Assembly (NCBI GenBank): GCA_016934695.1
Contig: JAFGSH010000267.1
Location: 1-14,167 of the forward strand
Length of the DNA: 14,167 nt
Source of the DNA: Deltaproteobacteria bacterium
Lineage (GTDB): Bacteria; Desulfobacterota; Syntrophia; Syntrophales; UBA2210
Reading direction: 5' to 3'
Position 1 is the first letter of the stretch; the number at the start of each line of letters is the position of its first letter. A program made the translations under genes and the position numbers. Of this stretch, positions 8,084-14,167 are shown piece after piece. The notes beneath the pieces were generated by a model. That model searched no databases, was not told the DNA's origin, and saw nothing but the letters and a program-made list of their open reading frames with translations.

Positions 8084-9463
8084 ATGCGATCGATCAGCGA
8101 CGTCATGGAATCCAGAAGCATTGCCGTCTTCGGGGCCTCGCAGGACCCCCTCAAACCGGGAGCATTGCTCATTGAGGTCCTGCGCCAGACGGGGTTCAAG
8201 GGGCTGGTCGCCGGTATCAATCCCCGCGGCGGAGAGTTCCGTGGAGTCGCGCTGTATCCCAGCATCGAGGATGTCCCCTTCGACGTGGATCTGGCCACCA
8301 TGATCATCCCCCCGAGAGCGGTGCCGGATGCCCTGAGGGACTGCGCCCGGAAGGGAGTGAAAGGGGTGGTGATCTCCTCCGAGGGATTTGCCGAGTCGGG
8401 GGAGGAGGGGAGGGCCATCCAGGAGGAGGTCCGGTCGATCCTGCACTCCGCCGATATCCGCGGTTTCGGACCGAACACGCTGGGGCTGGTGAACACGGAG
8501 ACGGGCCTCCTGACGTCATACTTCGCGAACAAAAATACGATGATCCCCGGTTCTGTGGGATTCGCCGCCCAGTCGGGGATCTTTGTGGGGGCGCTCCTGA
8601 TGTACATGAGCTCCTTCCCTGTCTACCGGATCTCGAAGGGTTTGGGCCTGGGGAACAAGGTGGACGTCGATGAGAGCGATGCCCTGGAGTACCTGGCAGG
8701 GGACGAGCAGACACGGATCATCGGTCTGTACCTGGAGGATATTCGCGACGGCCGGCGGTTCCTGGAGGAGGCCCGGAAGGCGGTGGCGAGAAAACCGGTC
8801 ATCCTGCTCAAGGGGGGGCGGAGCGAGGCGGGGAGCGCCGCAACGGCCTCCCATACGGCGAGTCTCGCCGTCAATGACGCCGTCCTGGACGGCGCCCTTC
8901 GCCAGGCGGGGGTCCTGCGGGTGAAGGGGGTCGATGAGCTCATGGCGACGATCATGGGATTCCAATGGGCGCCGCTTCCCCGGGGGAACCGGATCGCCCT
9001 GGTGACCTTCAGCGGGGCCCAGGCGATCATGAGTGTGGATCAGGCGGCCGACGAGGGGATCACTCTCGCCCGGTTCGGACCGGAGACCCTGAACCGCCTC
9101 TCCCGGGTCATATCGACCCATCCCAAGCGGAAGAACCCTATCGACACCTATCCGGACATGAACGTGTACGGTTTCGAAAAGATGTCGACCGAGGTCGTGG
9201 GGACCCTCCTGGACGACGACGACGTGGACGGAATCTTCTTCATCTCCTTTGCCGGTTATGGCACCGGGATGATGGACCCCCTGGTGGATCTCGTTAAAAG
9301 GCGGGGGAATAAACCTTTCTTTGTGTCGCTCCTCGGGGCCGCCGACGATATCGCCCTGTCACGCTCCTACCTGATGGAGCGGAAGATCCCCGTATTCGAT
9401 TTTCCGGAGACGGGGGTGCGCGTTTTCTCACGGATGTGGCAATACTCGCGCAGACCGAGATAG
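8084..9463 (+). CDS. NDP-forming acyl-CoA synthetase, alpha-subunit type (CoA-binding)
   Basis: A 459-residue cytoplasmic protein related to the alpha subunit of ADP-forming acetyl/acyl-CoA synthetases, which interconvert acyl-CoA + ADP + Pi and acid + CoA + ATP. The N-terminal CoA-binding Rossmann domain (about 8-135) has AVFGASQDPLKPG and INPRGGEF; a succinyl-CoA-ligase-like flavodoxin fold (about 150-295) has GSVGFAAQSG, KGLGLGNKVDVDESD and ASHTASLA, whose H257 is at the family's phospho-histidine position; a second ligase-like domain (about 300-455) has NPIDTYPD. The ATP-grasp beta subunit is absent both as a fusion and as a neighbour: downstream is a convergent gene whose stop is two bases away. 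It may pair with a beta subunit encoded elsewhere or act as a CoA-binding regulator. The start follows GAGGGG at 8073-8078. It has its own promoter and a possible SD-masking leader. Confidence 0.85.
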   Translation: MRSISDVMESRSIAVFGASQDPLKPGALLIEVLRQTGFKGLVAGINPRGGEFRGVALYPSIEDVPFDVDLATMIIPPRAVPDALRDCARKGVKGVVISSEGFAESGEEGRAIQEEVRSILHSADIRGFGPNTLGLVNTETGLLTSYFANKNTMIPGSVGFAAQSGIFVGALLMYMSSFPVYRISKGLGLGNKVDVDESDALEYLAGDEQTRIIGLYLEDIRDGRRFLEEARKAVARKPVILLKGGRSEAGSAATASHTASLAVNDAVLDGALRQAGVLRVKGVDELMATIMGFQWAPLPRGNRIALVTFSGAQAIMSVDQAADEGITLARFGPETLNRLSRVISTHPKRKNPIDTYPDMNVYGFEKMSTEVVGTLLDDDDVDGIFFISFAGYGTGMMDPLVDLVKRRGNKPFFVSLLGAADDIALSRSYLMERKIPVFDFPETGVRVFSRMWQYSRRPR

Positions 9464-9465
9464 AT

Positions 9466-9696
9466 CTATTTCCCGGCGTCCCTGATCAGTTCCTTCACCC
9501 CGGCCCTGACGAGAGAGGGGTCGAGGACCAGCTTGAGTTTTTTCGCTCCTCGGGCATCGATAAAGGTCTTGTCGAGGGTGAGGTCGATCTTTTTCAGAAC
9601 CCTGATATCGTCATCCAGCAGTATGAAGTGGTAGTTCATCGCCGCCCCGAAGGCAAGGAGCCCTCCGGCGACGATAATCGCCAGTAACTTGTTCAT
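9466..9696 (-). CDS. Small membrane-anchored protein of unknown function
   Basis: A 76-residue protein with one N-terminal hydrophobic helix (about residues 3-22) followed by a charged domain (segments FILLDDDIRVLKK, FIDARGAKKLKLVLDP). A signal anchor or uncleaved leader is likely, with the tail probably outside the cytoplasm. Function is not recognised; I recall similar short one-helix proteins in deltaproteobacterial genomes but cannot verify this. GGAGG (minus strand, 9703-9707) lies six bases before the ATG at 9696 and only three before a second ATG at 9699, so 9696 is preferred. It follows panB by 41 bases on the same strand, so it is probably co-transcribed with the pantothenate genes. 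It ends tail-to-tail with the acyl-CoA synthetase gene, two bases between stops inside the palindrome ATAGATCTAT (9460-9469), leaving no room for an ordinary terminator. Confidence 0.7.
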   Translation of the reverse strand: MNKLLAIIVAGGLLAFGAAMNYHFILLDDDIRVLKKIDLTLDKTFIDARGAKKLKLVLDPSLVRAGVKELIRDAGK

Positions 9697-9737
9697 CATA
9701 AGCCTCCGTTCACAAGAGATGCGGCACCCTTCTTCCG

Positions 9738-10553
9738 TCAGAACGAGTGCTCCTCCCCCGGAAATACCCCGCCCTTCACCTCGTCGACGTACCGCCCGAC
9801 GGCGGCCCGGATCTCCGTGTTCAGTTCGGCGTACTTCTTGACGAACTTGGGGGTGAACTTCTCGAACATCCCGAGCATGTCGTTGACGACAAGCACCTGG
9901 CCGTCGCACTCGACGCCGGCTCCGATTCCGATCGTCGGTATCGTCAGGGTCCTGCTGATCTCACCGGCGAGCTTGGCGGGAACGCATTCCAGGACGACGG
10001 AAAAGGCCCCCGCCTCTTCCAGGGCCCTGGCATCTTCCATCAATTTCCGGGCCGTCTTATCGTCCTTCCCCTGGACCCTGTAACCGCCGAGCTGATGGAC
10101 CGACTGCGGCGTGAGACCGAGATGCCCCACGAGGGGAATCCCCGAAGCGGTGATCTTCCTGACGGTCTCGGCCACCTCCTGTCCCCCCTCCAGCTTGACG
10201 CCGTGGGCGCCGGCCTCCTGCATGAACCGGCCGGCGTTCTTCACCGCCTCCTCGGTCGATGCCTGATACGACATGAAGGGCATGTCACCGATGACCATCG
10301 CACGCTGTGCCGCGCGGGAGACCGCCTTGGTGTGATGGAGCATGTCTTCCATGGTGACCGGGAGCGTGCTGTCGTACCCCAGGACGACCATCCCGAGGGA
10401 ATCTCCCACCAGGATCATGTCCACCCCCGCCCCGTCAACCAGTACAGCGGTGGAATAGTCGTAGGCGGTCAGCATGGAGATCTTCTTTCCCTCTCTCTTC
10501 ATCTTCAGTACCGCGGCCGTCGTGACCTTACTGGTCGTGCCTTGTGTACTCAT
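9738..10553 (-). CDS. panB: 3-methyl-2-oxobutanoate hydroxymethyltransferase (PanB)
   Basis: A 271-residue cytoplasmic enzyme, normal family length. It transfers a hydroxymethyl group from 5,10-methylene-tetrahydrofolate to alpha-ketoisovalerate, giving ketopantoate, the first step to pantothenate and coenzyme A. Signatures: [10 protein letters not shown] 27-36; [19 protein letters not shown] with metal-ligand D51; GDMPFMSYQ with D90; KLEGG with E122; [19 protein letters not shown] 144-162; the conserved base region VLECVP with E189; IGIGAG 208-213; and the C-terminal [11 protein letters not shown]. The start ATG lies one base after the stop of the DUF2520 gene and has AGGGGA at 10559-10564 five bases upstream, so the two are translationally coupled. 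panC, panD and a classic panE are not in this window. Confidence 0.97.
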   Translation of the reverse strand: MSTQGTTSKVTTAAVLKMKREGKKISMLTAYDYSTAVLVDGAGVDMILVGDSLGMVVLGYDSTLPVTMEDMLHHTKAVSRAAQRAMVIGDMPFMSYQASTEEAVKNAGRFMQEAGAHGVKLEGGQEVAETVRKITASGIPLVGHLGLTPQSVHQLGGYRVQGKDDKTARKLMEDARALEEAGAFSVVLECVPAKLAGEISRTLTIPTIGIGAGVECDGQVLVVNDMLGMFEKFTPKFVKKYAELNTEIRAAVGRYVDEVKGGVFPGEEHSF

Positions 10554-10554
10554 C

Positions 10555-11430
10555 TCAGTCCCCTTTCAATAGTGATTGTATCTCCCCGGCCCTGTCTGCC
10601 GGCAGGGAGTTATTTCTGAGGGCTATGTCCACGGTAAAGAGTCCCATCTCGCGGTACAGATCCAAGAGACGGGGCATCTTCTCGCCGAGGATTTTCAGGT
10701 GTCCGCGGATGGTCCCGACGTCGCCGCGCGCAATGGGGCCAGTCAGCGATTGCGCGATCCCCTTCCCCTCGATATTCCTGAGGGTCCCCCTGACGAGGGG
10801 CCAGAATGATCGGATCGCCTCCTCTCCGTCCATCCCCAGATCCCGGTAGATCTCCTCCACCAGGTGCATCAGGGTGACGAGGTAGTTCGATGCCATACAG
10901 GCCGCTGCATGGTAGAGGGGTTTGTCCGCGTCCGCCACGAAGAAGGGGACGCCGCCGAGATCCCGGACGATGCGTACCGCCCATTCCCTGATCTCCCCTT
11001 CGGCGGTGATGCTGAAGGTGCTCCCCGGGATGCTCTCGATCACCCCCTCGATATCCACGAAGGACTGGAGCGGGTGGATGGTTGCCACCTGCGCCCCGGA
11101 TGCGCGTGCGGATTCCAGGAGGGCCAGCCCTCCGGCCCCGCTCATGTGAACGACCCGTTTGCCGGGGCCGAAACCGCCCCCCCGGGCGATCTCGTCGCAG
11201 ACGGGTTTGATGAGGTCGTCGGGTGTGGTGATGAGGATAGAAGAGGCTGCCAGGGCGGCCCGGAGGGGATCGTTGGTCGCGACACCGCCGGTATATGCGA
11301 GCCCCCGCTCGAGAGCCTCGAGGGACCGGTCCGCAACCGCGGCTATCTCGTAGCCGGTGTTGCGGAGGAGGTGCCCCACCGCGGTGCCAACCTTGCCGAG
11401 TCCTATGATGACGATCGAGTCTCTGCTCAT
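10555..11430 (-). CDS. Rossmann-like/DUF2520 dehydrogenase-type protein, possible ketopantoate reductase
   Basis: A 291-residue cytoplasmic protein. The N-terminal NAD(P)-binding Rossmann fold has [12 protein letters not shown] (GLGKVG at 10-15) and [10 protein letters not shown] with ATIHPLQSF (116-124). The alpha-helical C-terminal domain (about 165-285) has [16 protein letters not shown], with K170, H174 and N182 placed like the Lys/Asn of beta-hydroxyacid dehydrogenases, and [10 protein letters not shown] (228-236). This matches the DUF2520 family, often next to panB/panC. From memory, the alternative ketopantoate reductase PanG of Francisella is of this general type, so reduction of ketopantoate to pantoate is a reasonable but unproven role. 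The start is ambiguous: ATG 11430 places the Rossmann motif normally but has no Shine-Dalgarno and lies six bases after a terminator-like U-run. An in-frame GTG at 11484 has GGAG five bases upstream and would add 18 residues. Confidence 0.85.
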   Translation of the reverse strand: MSRDSIVIIGLGKVGTAVGHLLRNTGYEIAAVADRSLEALERGLAYTGGVATNDPLRAALAASSILITTPDDLIKPVCDEIARGGGFGPGKRVVHMSGAGGLALLESARASGAQVATIHPLQSFVDIEGVIESIPGSTFSITAEGEIREWAVRIVRDLGGVPFFVADADKPLYHAAACMASNYLVTLMHLVEEIYRDLGMDGEEAIRSFWPLVRGTLRNIEGKGIAQSLTGPIARGDVGTIRGHLKILGEKMPRLLDLYREMGLFTVDIALRNNSLPADRAGEIQSLLKGD

Positions 11431-11436
11431 ATCACG

Positions 11437-11473
11437 AAAAAAGGGGCGCTCCGACTGATGTCGGAAGGGCCCC
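11437..11473 (-). terminator. Intrinsic terminator-like hairpin in the leader of the pan operon (attenuator candidate)
   Basis: Read on the minus strand: GGGGC, CCT, then TCCGAC-ATCA-GTCGGA, GC, GCCCC, then six T (11442-11437), six more bases and the ATG at 11430. The stem has 5 + 6 bp with a small internal loop and ends directly on the U-run, the form of a Rho-independent terminator. The opposite strand has no T-run after the stem, so it acts only toward the pan genes. Placed before the first gene rather than after the last, it suggests premature termination control. Confidence 0.6.
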
Positions 11474-11524
11474 TCGGGATACACGATAGCTCCACGTTCT
11501 GTATTAGACCATTCCGTCTCAGTC
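11453..11524 (-). promoter_or_regulatory. Candidate antiterminator pairing for the pan operon leader
   Basis: On the minus strand, GACTGA-GA-CGGAA (11524-11512) can pair with TTCCG-ACA-TCAGTC (11466-11453) through 6 + 5 bp around a 2x3 internal loop. The second segment covers the 5' arm, loop and beginning of the 3' arm of the terminator stem, so the two folds exclude each other. An SD-GTG pair (GGAG at 11493-11490, GTG at 11484) lies between them, so a ribosome starting there would also run through the hairpin. The signal sensed is unknown; no known riboswitch core is recognised. Confidence 0.4.
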
Positions 11525-11555
11525 CGGCGCTTCCGGATCCAAGCGGTTTTGCACA

Positions 11556-11586
11556 GCACCTATCATAGGTGCGGACGGCTTGTCAA
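11556..11586 (-). promoter_or_regulatory. Putative promoter region with 17-bp palindromic operator candidate
   Basis: On the minus strand a perfect -35 TTGACA (11586-11581) faces the pan operon. Where the -10 should fall is a perfect inverted repeat, GCACCTA-TCA-TAGGTGC (11556-11572, arms of 7, spacer of 3). The best -10-like hexamer, TATGAT, is only 13 bases from the -35, so the promoter is not canonical. A dimeric repressor or activator bound to the palindrome would cover the core promoter. The symmetry is seen directly; the role is inferred. Confidence 0.35.
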
Positions 11587-11621
11587 CTGCTTATTTGCCG
11601 AAATTTCCGCCTTTTTATCCC

Positions 11622-11649
11622 TTGTAATTCTCCGGGGAGTGATTATACT
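11622..11649 (+). promoter_or_regulatory. Sigma-70-type promoter for the gph-tilS-ftsH direction
   Basis: TTGTAA at 11622-11627 (4 of 6 consensus), 16-base spacer, TATACT at 11644-11649 (5 of 6). Transcription would start near 11656, leaving a leader of about 68 bases before the ATG at 11724. It lies back-to-back with the pan-operon promoter region. Confidence 0.55.
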
Positions 11650-11700
11650 AACAGCGCGAGGGAGCGGCTCCATACCACGAGGACACAGCAAATCCGCCGA

Positions 11701-11720
11701 TCCCGTATGGCTTCGGGAGA
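11701..11720 (+). promoter_or_regulatory. Ribosome-binding site within a small stem
   Basis: GGGAGA at 11715-11720 is the likely ribosome-binding site for ATG 11724. TCCCG (11701-11705) can pair with CGGGA (11714-11718) around an 8-base loop, partly masking it. A 5-bp stem is weak and may not matter. Confidence 0.3.
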
Positions 11721-11723
11721 GAC

Positions 11724-12368
11724 ATGAAGAAGATTGCGCTTATGGTTTTTGACTTTGACGGAACGCTCGTATACTCCGGGGATGACCTCGCACGTTCCGT
11801 AAACCACGCCCTGGGTATCCTGGGACTGCCGGTTCTCGACAAGGAGGAGATCATCGGATTCGTCGGAGACGGGGTGGCGAAACTGATCGAGCGCTCCCTG
11901 GGAGAGGAACACCGGGACCGATTCGACGAAGCGATGGGGCTGTTCAGGGCTCACTACGCCGAGCATCTCCTCGATACGACGACCCTGTGTCCGGGGGTCC
12001 GCGATACCCTGGAACATTTCCGGGGTACGAAGAAGTTGATCATTACCAACAAACGCTCCGATTATACGCTGAAGATCGCGAGGGCGCTGGGGATCGCCGG
12101 ATATTTTGAAGATGTTGTCGGCATGAATGGTTCATCCCTGAAGAAACCCGACCCGGGGCTGCTGTTTCCCTTCCTGGAGCGGTATGGTGCGGGCGCGGCG
12201 GATACCGTGGTTATCGGTGACGGGATCAATGATATCCTCCTGGCCAGGAATGCCGGGACGTTGAGTTGCGCCCTGCTGAACGGCCTGGGGGACAGGGCTC
12301 AGCTCCTCGCTCTCCGTCCGGATTACTCCTGCGAGTCTATAGGGGAGCTGAAGAGACTGTTTATATGA
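11724..12368 (+). CDS. gph: HAD-family phosphatase, phosphoglycolate phosphatase-like
   Basis: A 214-residue cytoplasmic HAD hydrolase of the Gph group. All four motifs are visible: FDFDGTL near residue 9 (nucleophile D9 and acid D11), IITNK around 110 (Thr motif II), KKPDP around 138 (motif III Lys), and IGDGINDI around 156 (motif IV acids). The helical cap (about 15-85) is inserted after motif I, as in phosphoglycolate phosphatases, which remove phosphoglycolate arising from DNA 3'-end repair or oxygenase side reactions. HAD substrate prediction is unreliable, so another small phosphoester (for example pyrophosphate, or a sugar phosphate) remains possible. It is first in a plus-strand row with tilS (22-base gap to its preferred start) and ftsH, behind a promoter at 11622-11649 and divergent from the pan operon. 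Confidence 0.88.
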   Translation: MKKIALMVFDFDGTLVYSGDDLARSVNHALGILGLPVLDKEEIIGFVGDGVAKLIERSLGEEHRDRFDEAMGLFRAHYAEHLLDTTTLCPGVRDTLEHFRGTKKLIITNKRSDYTLKIARALGIAGYFEDVVGMNGSSLKKPDPGLLFPFLERYGAGAADTVVIGDGINDILLARNAGTLSCALLNGLGDRAQLLALRPDYSCESIGELKRLFI

Positions 12369-12390
12369 CGTGCTCCGGTTGGATGGACCC

Positions 12391-13758
12391 ATGCGTACGG
12401 TGAGAGAAACGATCGAGAGGCACGCCATGCTCGCCCCGGGTGACCGGGTGGGGATCGCCGTGTCCGGCGGGCCGGATTCCGTCGCCCTTCTGCACCTCCT
12501 TGTGGGGGTTGCGGAGGAGTATGCACTCACCCTGTTCGTCCTGCATCTGAACCACGGCATCCGAGGGGAAGAGGCTGACCGGGACGAGGCCTTTGTCAGG
12601 AAGACGGCGGAATCGATGGAGATCCCCTTCGATTCTGAAAGGGTTTCCATCCCCGACCTGCGGCAGGAACGGGGCGGTTCTCTCGAGGACCTCTGCCGGG
12701 AGGAGCGGTACGCCTTCTTCGAGAGGGCTGCCCGTAGACACGTGCTGGACAAGATCGCCCTGGGACACACCCTGAACGATCAGGCGGAGACGATACTCAT
12801 GCGTCTCCTCCGGGGGAGCGGACTGGAGGGGCTGAAGGGGTTTCTTCCGGTGCGGGACGGAATGTACATACGGCCCCTGATGGAGGTGACGCGCGATGAG
12901 GTGACATCCTTTCTGGAGGAGCGAGCAATCTCTTTTATAACGGACAGTTCGAATGAGGACACGGCGTATCTGAGAAACCGGATACGGAGTGAACTGATTC
13001 CCCAACTGAAGGTCTACAATGCGAGACTGGAGGAAACTATCGGCCGTACGGCCCAGATTCTGAGAATGGAGGATGACTTCATCGCGAAATCGGTTGCGAA
13101 CGTTATCGGCGAGTGGGGTGTTGATCTCCAAACAGCGCGGCTGCCGGTCTCGCGCTTGAAGGAACTCCACCCGGCCCTGCTGCTGAGACTCATTAAGACC
13201 CTCCTCGAGGGGCATTCGCCCGGAAGGAACGGGATTGGATATCTCCATGTGATAGCGGTGGCGGATCTGATTGAATCGCCGGGGCCGAGCGCCTCCGCGG
13301 ACCTTCCCTTCAATCTCACGGCCCGCCGCGAGTATGATGATCTGGTTATCGGACTGAAGGGGGAGTTATCGAGCGACTGCGACTTTGCGTATGAGGTGCG
13401 GATACCGGGGAGTGTGGATATTGCTGAGACGGGACGGAGGATGGTCTTTGACCTGGTCGAGCGTGGGGAGGCGGACACCCGTTCAAGCAACCCCGTCTTC
13501 ATGGACTGCGGCGCCGTCGCATCTCCCCTGGTTGTGAGAACTATCAGGCCGGGAGATCGGATACAGCCCCTGGGCATGGAGGGGACGAAGAAGGTGGCCA
13601 CCCTCCTGATGGACGAAAAGGTGCCGAAGGCGCGGAGGCGGTCGATCCCCCTCCTTGCCGACCGGGTGTCGGTCCTGTGGATACCGGGTGTGCGTCTCAG
13701 CGACCGGGTGAAGGTGACCGATATGACGGAAAAGGTGGTAAAAGCGGAAATTATTTGA
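12391..13758 (+). CDS. tilS: tRNA(Ile)-lysidine synthetase (TilS)
   Basis: A 455-residue cytoplasmic enzyme that attaches lysine to C34 of tRNA-Ile(CAU), changing decoding from AUG to AUA; essential in most bacteria. The PP-loop ATPase motif SGGPDS is at residues 25-30, followed by LHLNHGIRGEEADRDE, which binds adenylate, and LGHTLNDQAETILMRLLRGSG. The C-terminal TilS domain ends with VVRTIRPGDRIQPLGMEGTKKV and a region with KVPKARRRSIPLL, both typical of full-length (E. coli-like) TilS. The ATG at 12391 is preferred because the PP-loop then lies at the usual distance and a purine-rich GGATGGA precedes it; an in-frame GTG at 12370 has no Shine-Dalgarno. tilS directly before ftsH is a widely conserved order. 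Confidence 0.95.
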   Translation: MRTVRETIERHAMLAPGDRVGIAVSGGPDSVALLHLLVGVAEEYALTLFVLHLNHGIRGEEADRDEAFVRKTAESMEIPFDSERVSIPDLRQERGGSLEDLCREERYAFFERAARRHVLDKIALGHTLNDQAETILMRLLRGSGLEGLKGFLPVRDGMYIRPLMEVTRDEVTSFLEERAISFITDSSNEDTAYLRNRIRSELIPQLKVYNARLEETIGRTAQILRMEDDFIAKSVANVIGEWGVDLQTARLPVSRLKELHPALLLRLIKTLLEGHSPGRNGIGYLHVIAVADLIESPGPSASADLPFNLTARREYDDLVIGLKGELSSDCDFAYEVRIPGSVDIAETGRRMVFDLVERGEADTRSSNPVFMDCGAVASPLVVRTIRPGDRIQPLGMEGTKKVATLLMDEKVPKARRRSIPLLADRVSVLWIPGVRLSDRVKVTDMTEKVVKAEII

Positions 13759-13785
13759 TAGTGAAGAAACCTCAAAATTTTTGAC

Positions 13786-13799
13786 AGGAGTGAAGAGTG
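13786..13799 (+). promoter_or_regulatory. Shine-Dalgarno and GTG start of ftsH
   Basis: AGGAG at 13786-13790 is six bases before GTG at 13797-13799. No ATG lies in frame nearby until residue 24, which is inside the first membrane helix region, so the GTG decides the start. The TTGACA at 13781-13786 overlaps the Shine-Dalgarno and is not a usable -35 for this gene. Confidence 0.75.
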
Positions 13800-14167
13800 A
13801 ATCAATCACAGAAAAATATAGCCCTCTGGATCGTTATCAGTCTGGTGTTCGTCTTCCTCTTCCAGATGTTCAACCAGCCCCAGGGGCAGAAGGAAGAGAT
13901 GGCCTACAGTGACTTTATCGGCTATGTCGAGAGGGGAACGGTCGCCGAGGTGACCATCCAGGGAGAAAACATCGAGGGGAGGCTCGCCGACGGCAAGGTA
14001 TTCAAGCTCTTCGCGCCCCGGGACCCGAATCTGGTCTCGCTCTTGAAGGAGAAAGGGGTGCGGATCTCCGCCAGGCCCGCCGAGGGGTCCTCCTGGTATA
14101 TGACCATCCTGATATCGTGGCTTCCCATCATCCTCCTTGTCGGCGTCTGGATCTTCTTCATGAGGCA
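13797..14167 (+). CDS. ftsH: ATP-dependent zinc metalloprotease FtsH, N-terminal part (cut by window edge)
   Basis: The first 123 residues of FtsH, a membrane-bound AAA+ protease that degrades misassembled membrane proteins and some regulators. Visible: N-terminal membrane helix (about 8-24, IALWIVISLVFVFLFQMF), an exported FtsH extracellular domain (about 25-100) with MAYSDFIGYVERGTVAEVTI and DPNLVSLLKEKGV, and the second helix (about 102-122, ending in IFFMR). The AAA+ and peptidase domains lie beyond 14167. It starts at GTG 13797, 38 bases after tilS, and is probably co-transcribed with it. Truncation is due only to the window boundary. Confidence 0.93.
   Translation, partial: MNQSQKNIALWIVISLVFVFLFQMFNQPQGQKEEMAYSDFIGYVERGTVAEVTIQGENIEGRLADGKVFKLFAPRDPNLVSLLKEKGVRISARPAEGSSWYMTILISWLPIILLVGVWIFFMR

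Noticed and set aside
9747..10619. A 290-codon plus-strand open frame over panB
   Set aside because: PanB on the minus strand is certain from its motifs; the plus frame is a GC-driven shadow.
11430..11560. T-box riboswitch upstream of the pan operon
   Set aside because: A GTGGAGCTATCG stretch before the terminator recalls the UGGN box, but ACCGCG does not follow, the leader is too short for stem I, and the downstream genes are not amino-acid or tRNA-synthetase genes.

Overview
This 14,167-base window is GC-rich, gene-dense bacterial chromosome. A TonB-dependent outer-membrane receptor shows that the host is Gram-negative. The mix of large sensory hybrid kinases, an ADP-forming acyl-CoA synthetase-type alpha subunit, a DUF2520/panB pair and a gph-tilS-ftsH row fits a free-living, probably anaerobic, deltaproteobacterial-type (Desulfobacterota-like) organism. 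That placement is inference from gene content. There is no rRNA, tRNA, CRISPR array, insertion sequence or phage gene.

Layout. (1) Bases 1-73 hold the last 23 codons of an unidentified plus-strand gene, followed by about 250 bases of non-coding DNA. (2) Bases 327-7926 form a tightly packed plus-strand signalling operon: a TonB-dependent receptor, a small secreted YfiR-family (DUF4154) protein, a 954-residue hybrid histidine kinase (periplasmic CHASE8-like sensor, HAMP, kinase core, two receivers, Hpt), and a 707-residue REC-PAS-GGDEF-EAL protein. The last two junctions are four-base ATGA overlaps. All phosphorelay residues and both cyclic-di-GMP motifs are intact. The operon therefore reads as a route from an outer-membrane event through a periplasmic regulator and a His-Asp-His-Asp relay to cyclic-di-GMP. 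(3) Bases 7983-9463 hold a monocistronic alpha-subunit-type acyl-CoA synthetase (NDP-forming) gene with its own sigma-70-like promoter and a leader able to mask its ribosome-binding site. (4) On the minus strand, 11430 down to 9466, lies an apparent pantothenate operon: a Rossmann/DUF2520 protein (possible ketopantoate reductase), panB, and a 76-residue membrane-anchored protein. Its leader carries an intrinsic terminator just before the first ATG and an upstream segment that could act as antiterminator. (5) From 11724 on the plus strand, divergent from the pan operon, lie a phosphoglycolate-phosphatase-like HAD hydrolase, tilS, and the start of ftsH, which runs off the window.

The most interesting parts are the four-gene envelope-to-cyclic-di-GMP module, in which a YfiR-like protein is paired with a phosphorelay kinase rather than directly with a diguanylate cyclase, and two candidate RNA switches (8021-8080 and 11437-11524) that match none of the riboswitch consensus motifs I compared.
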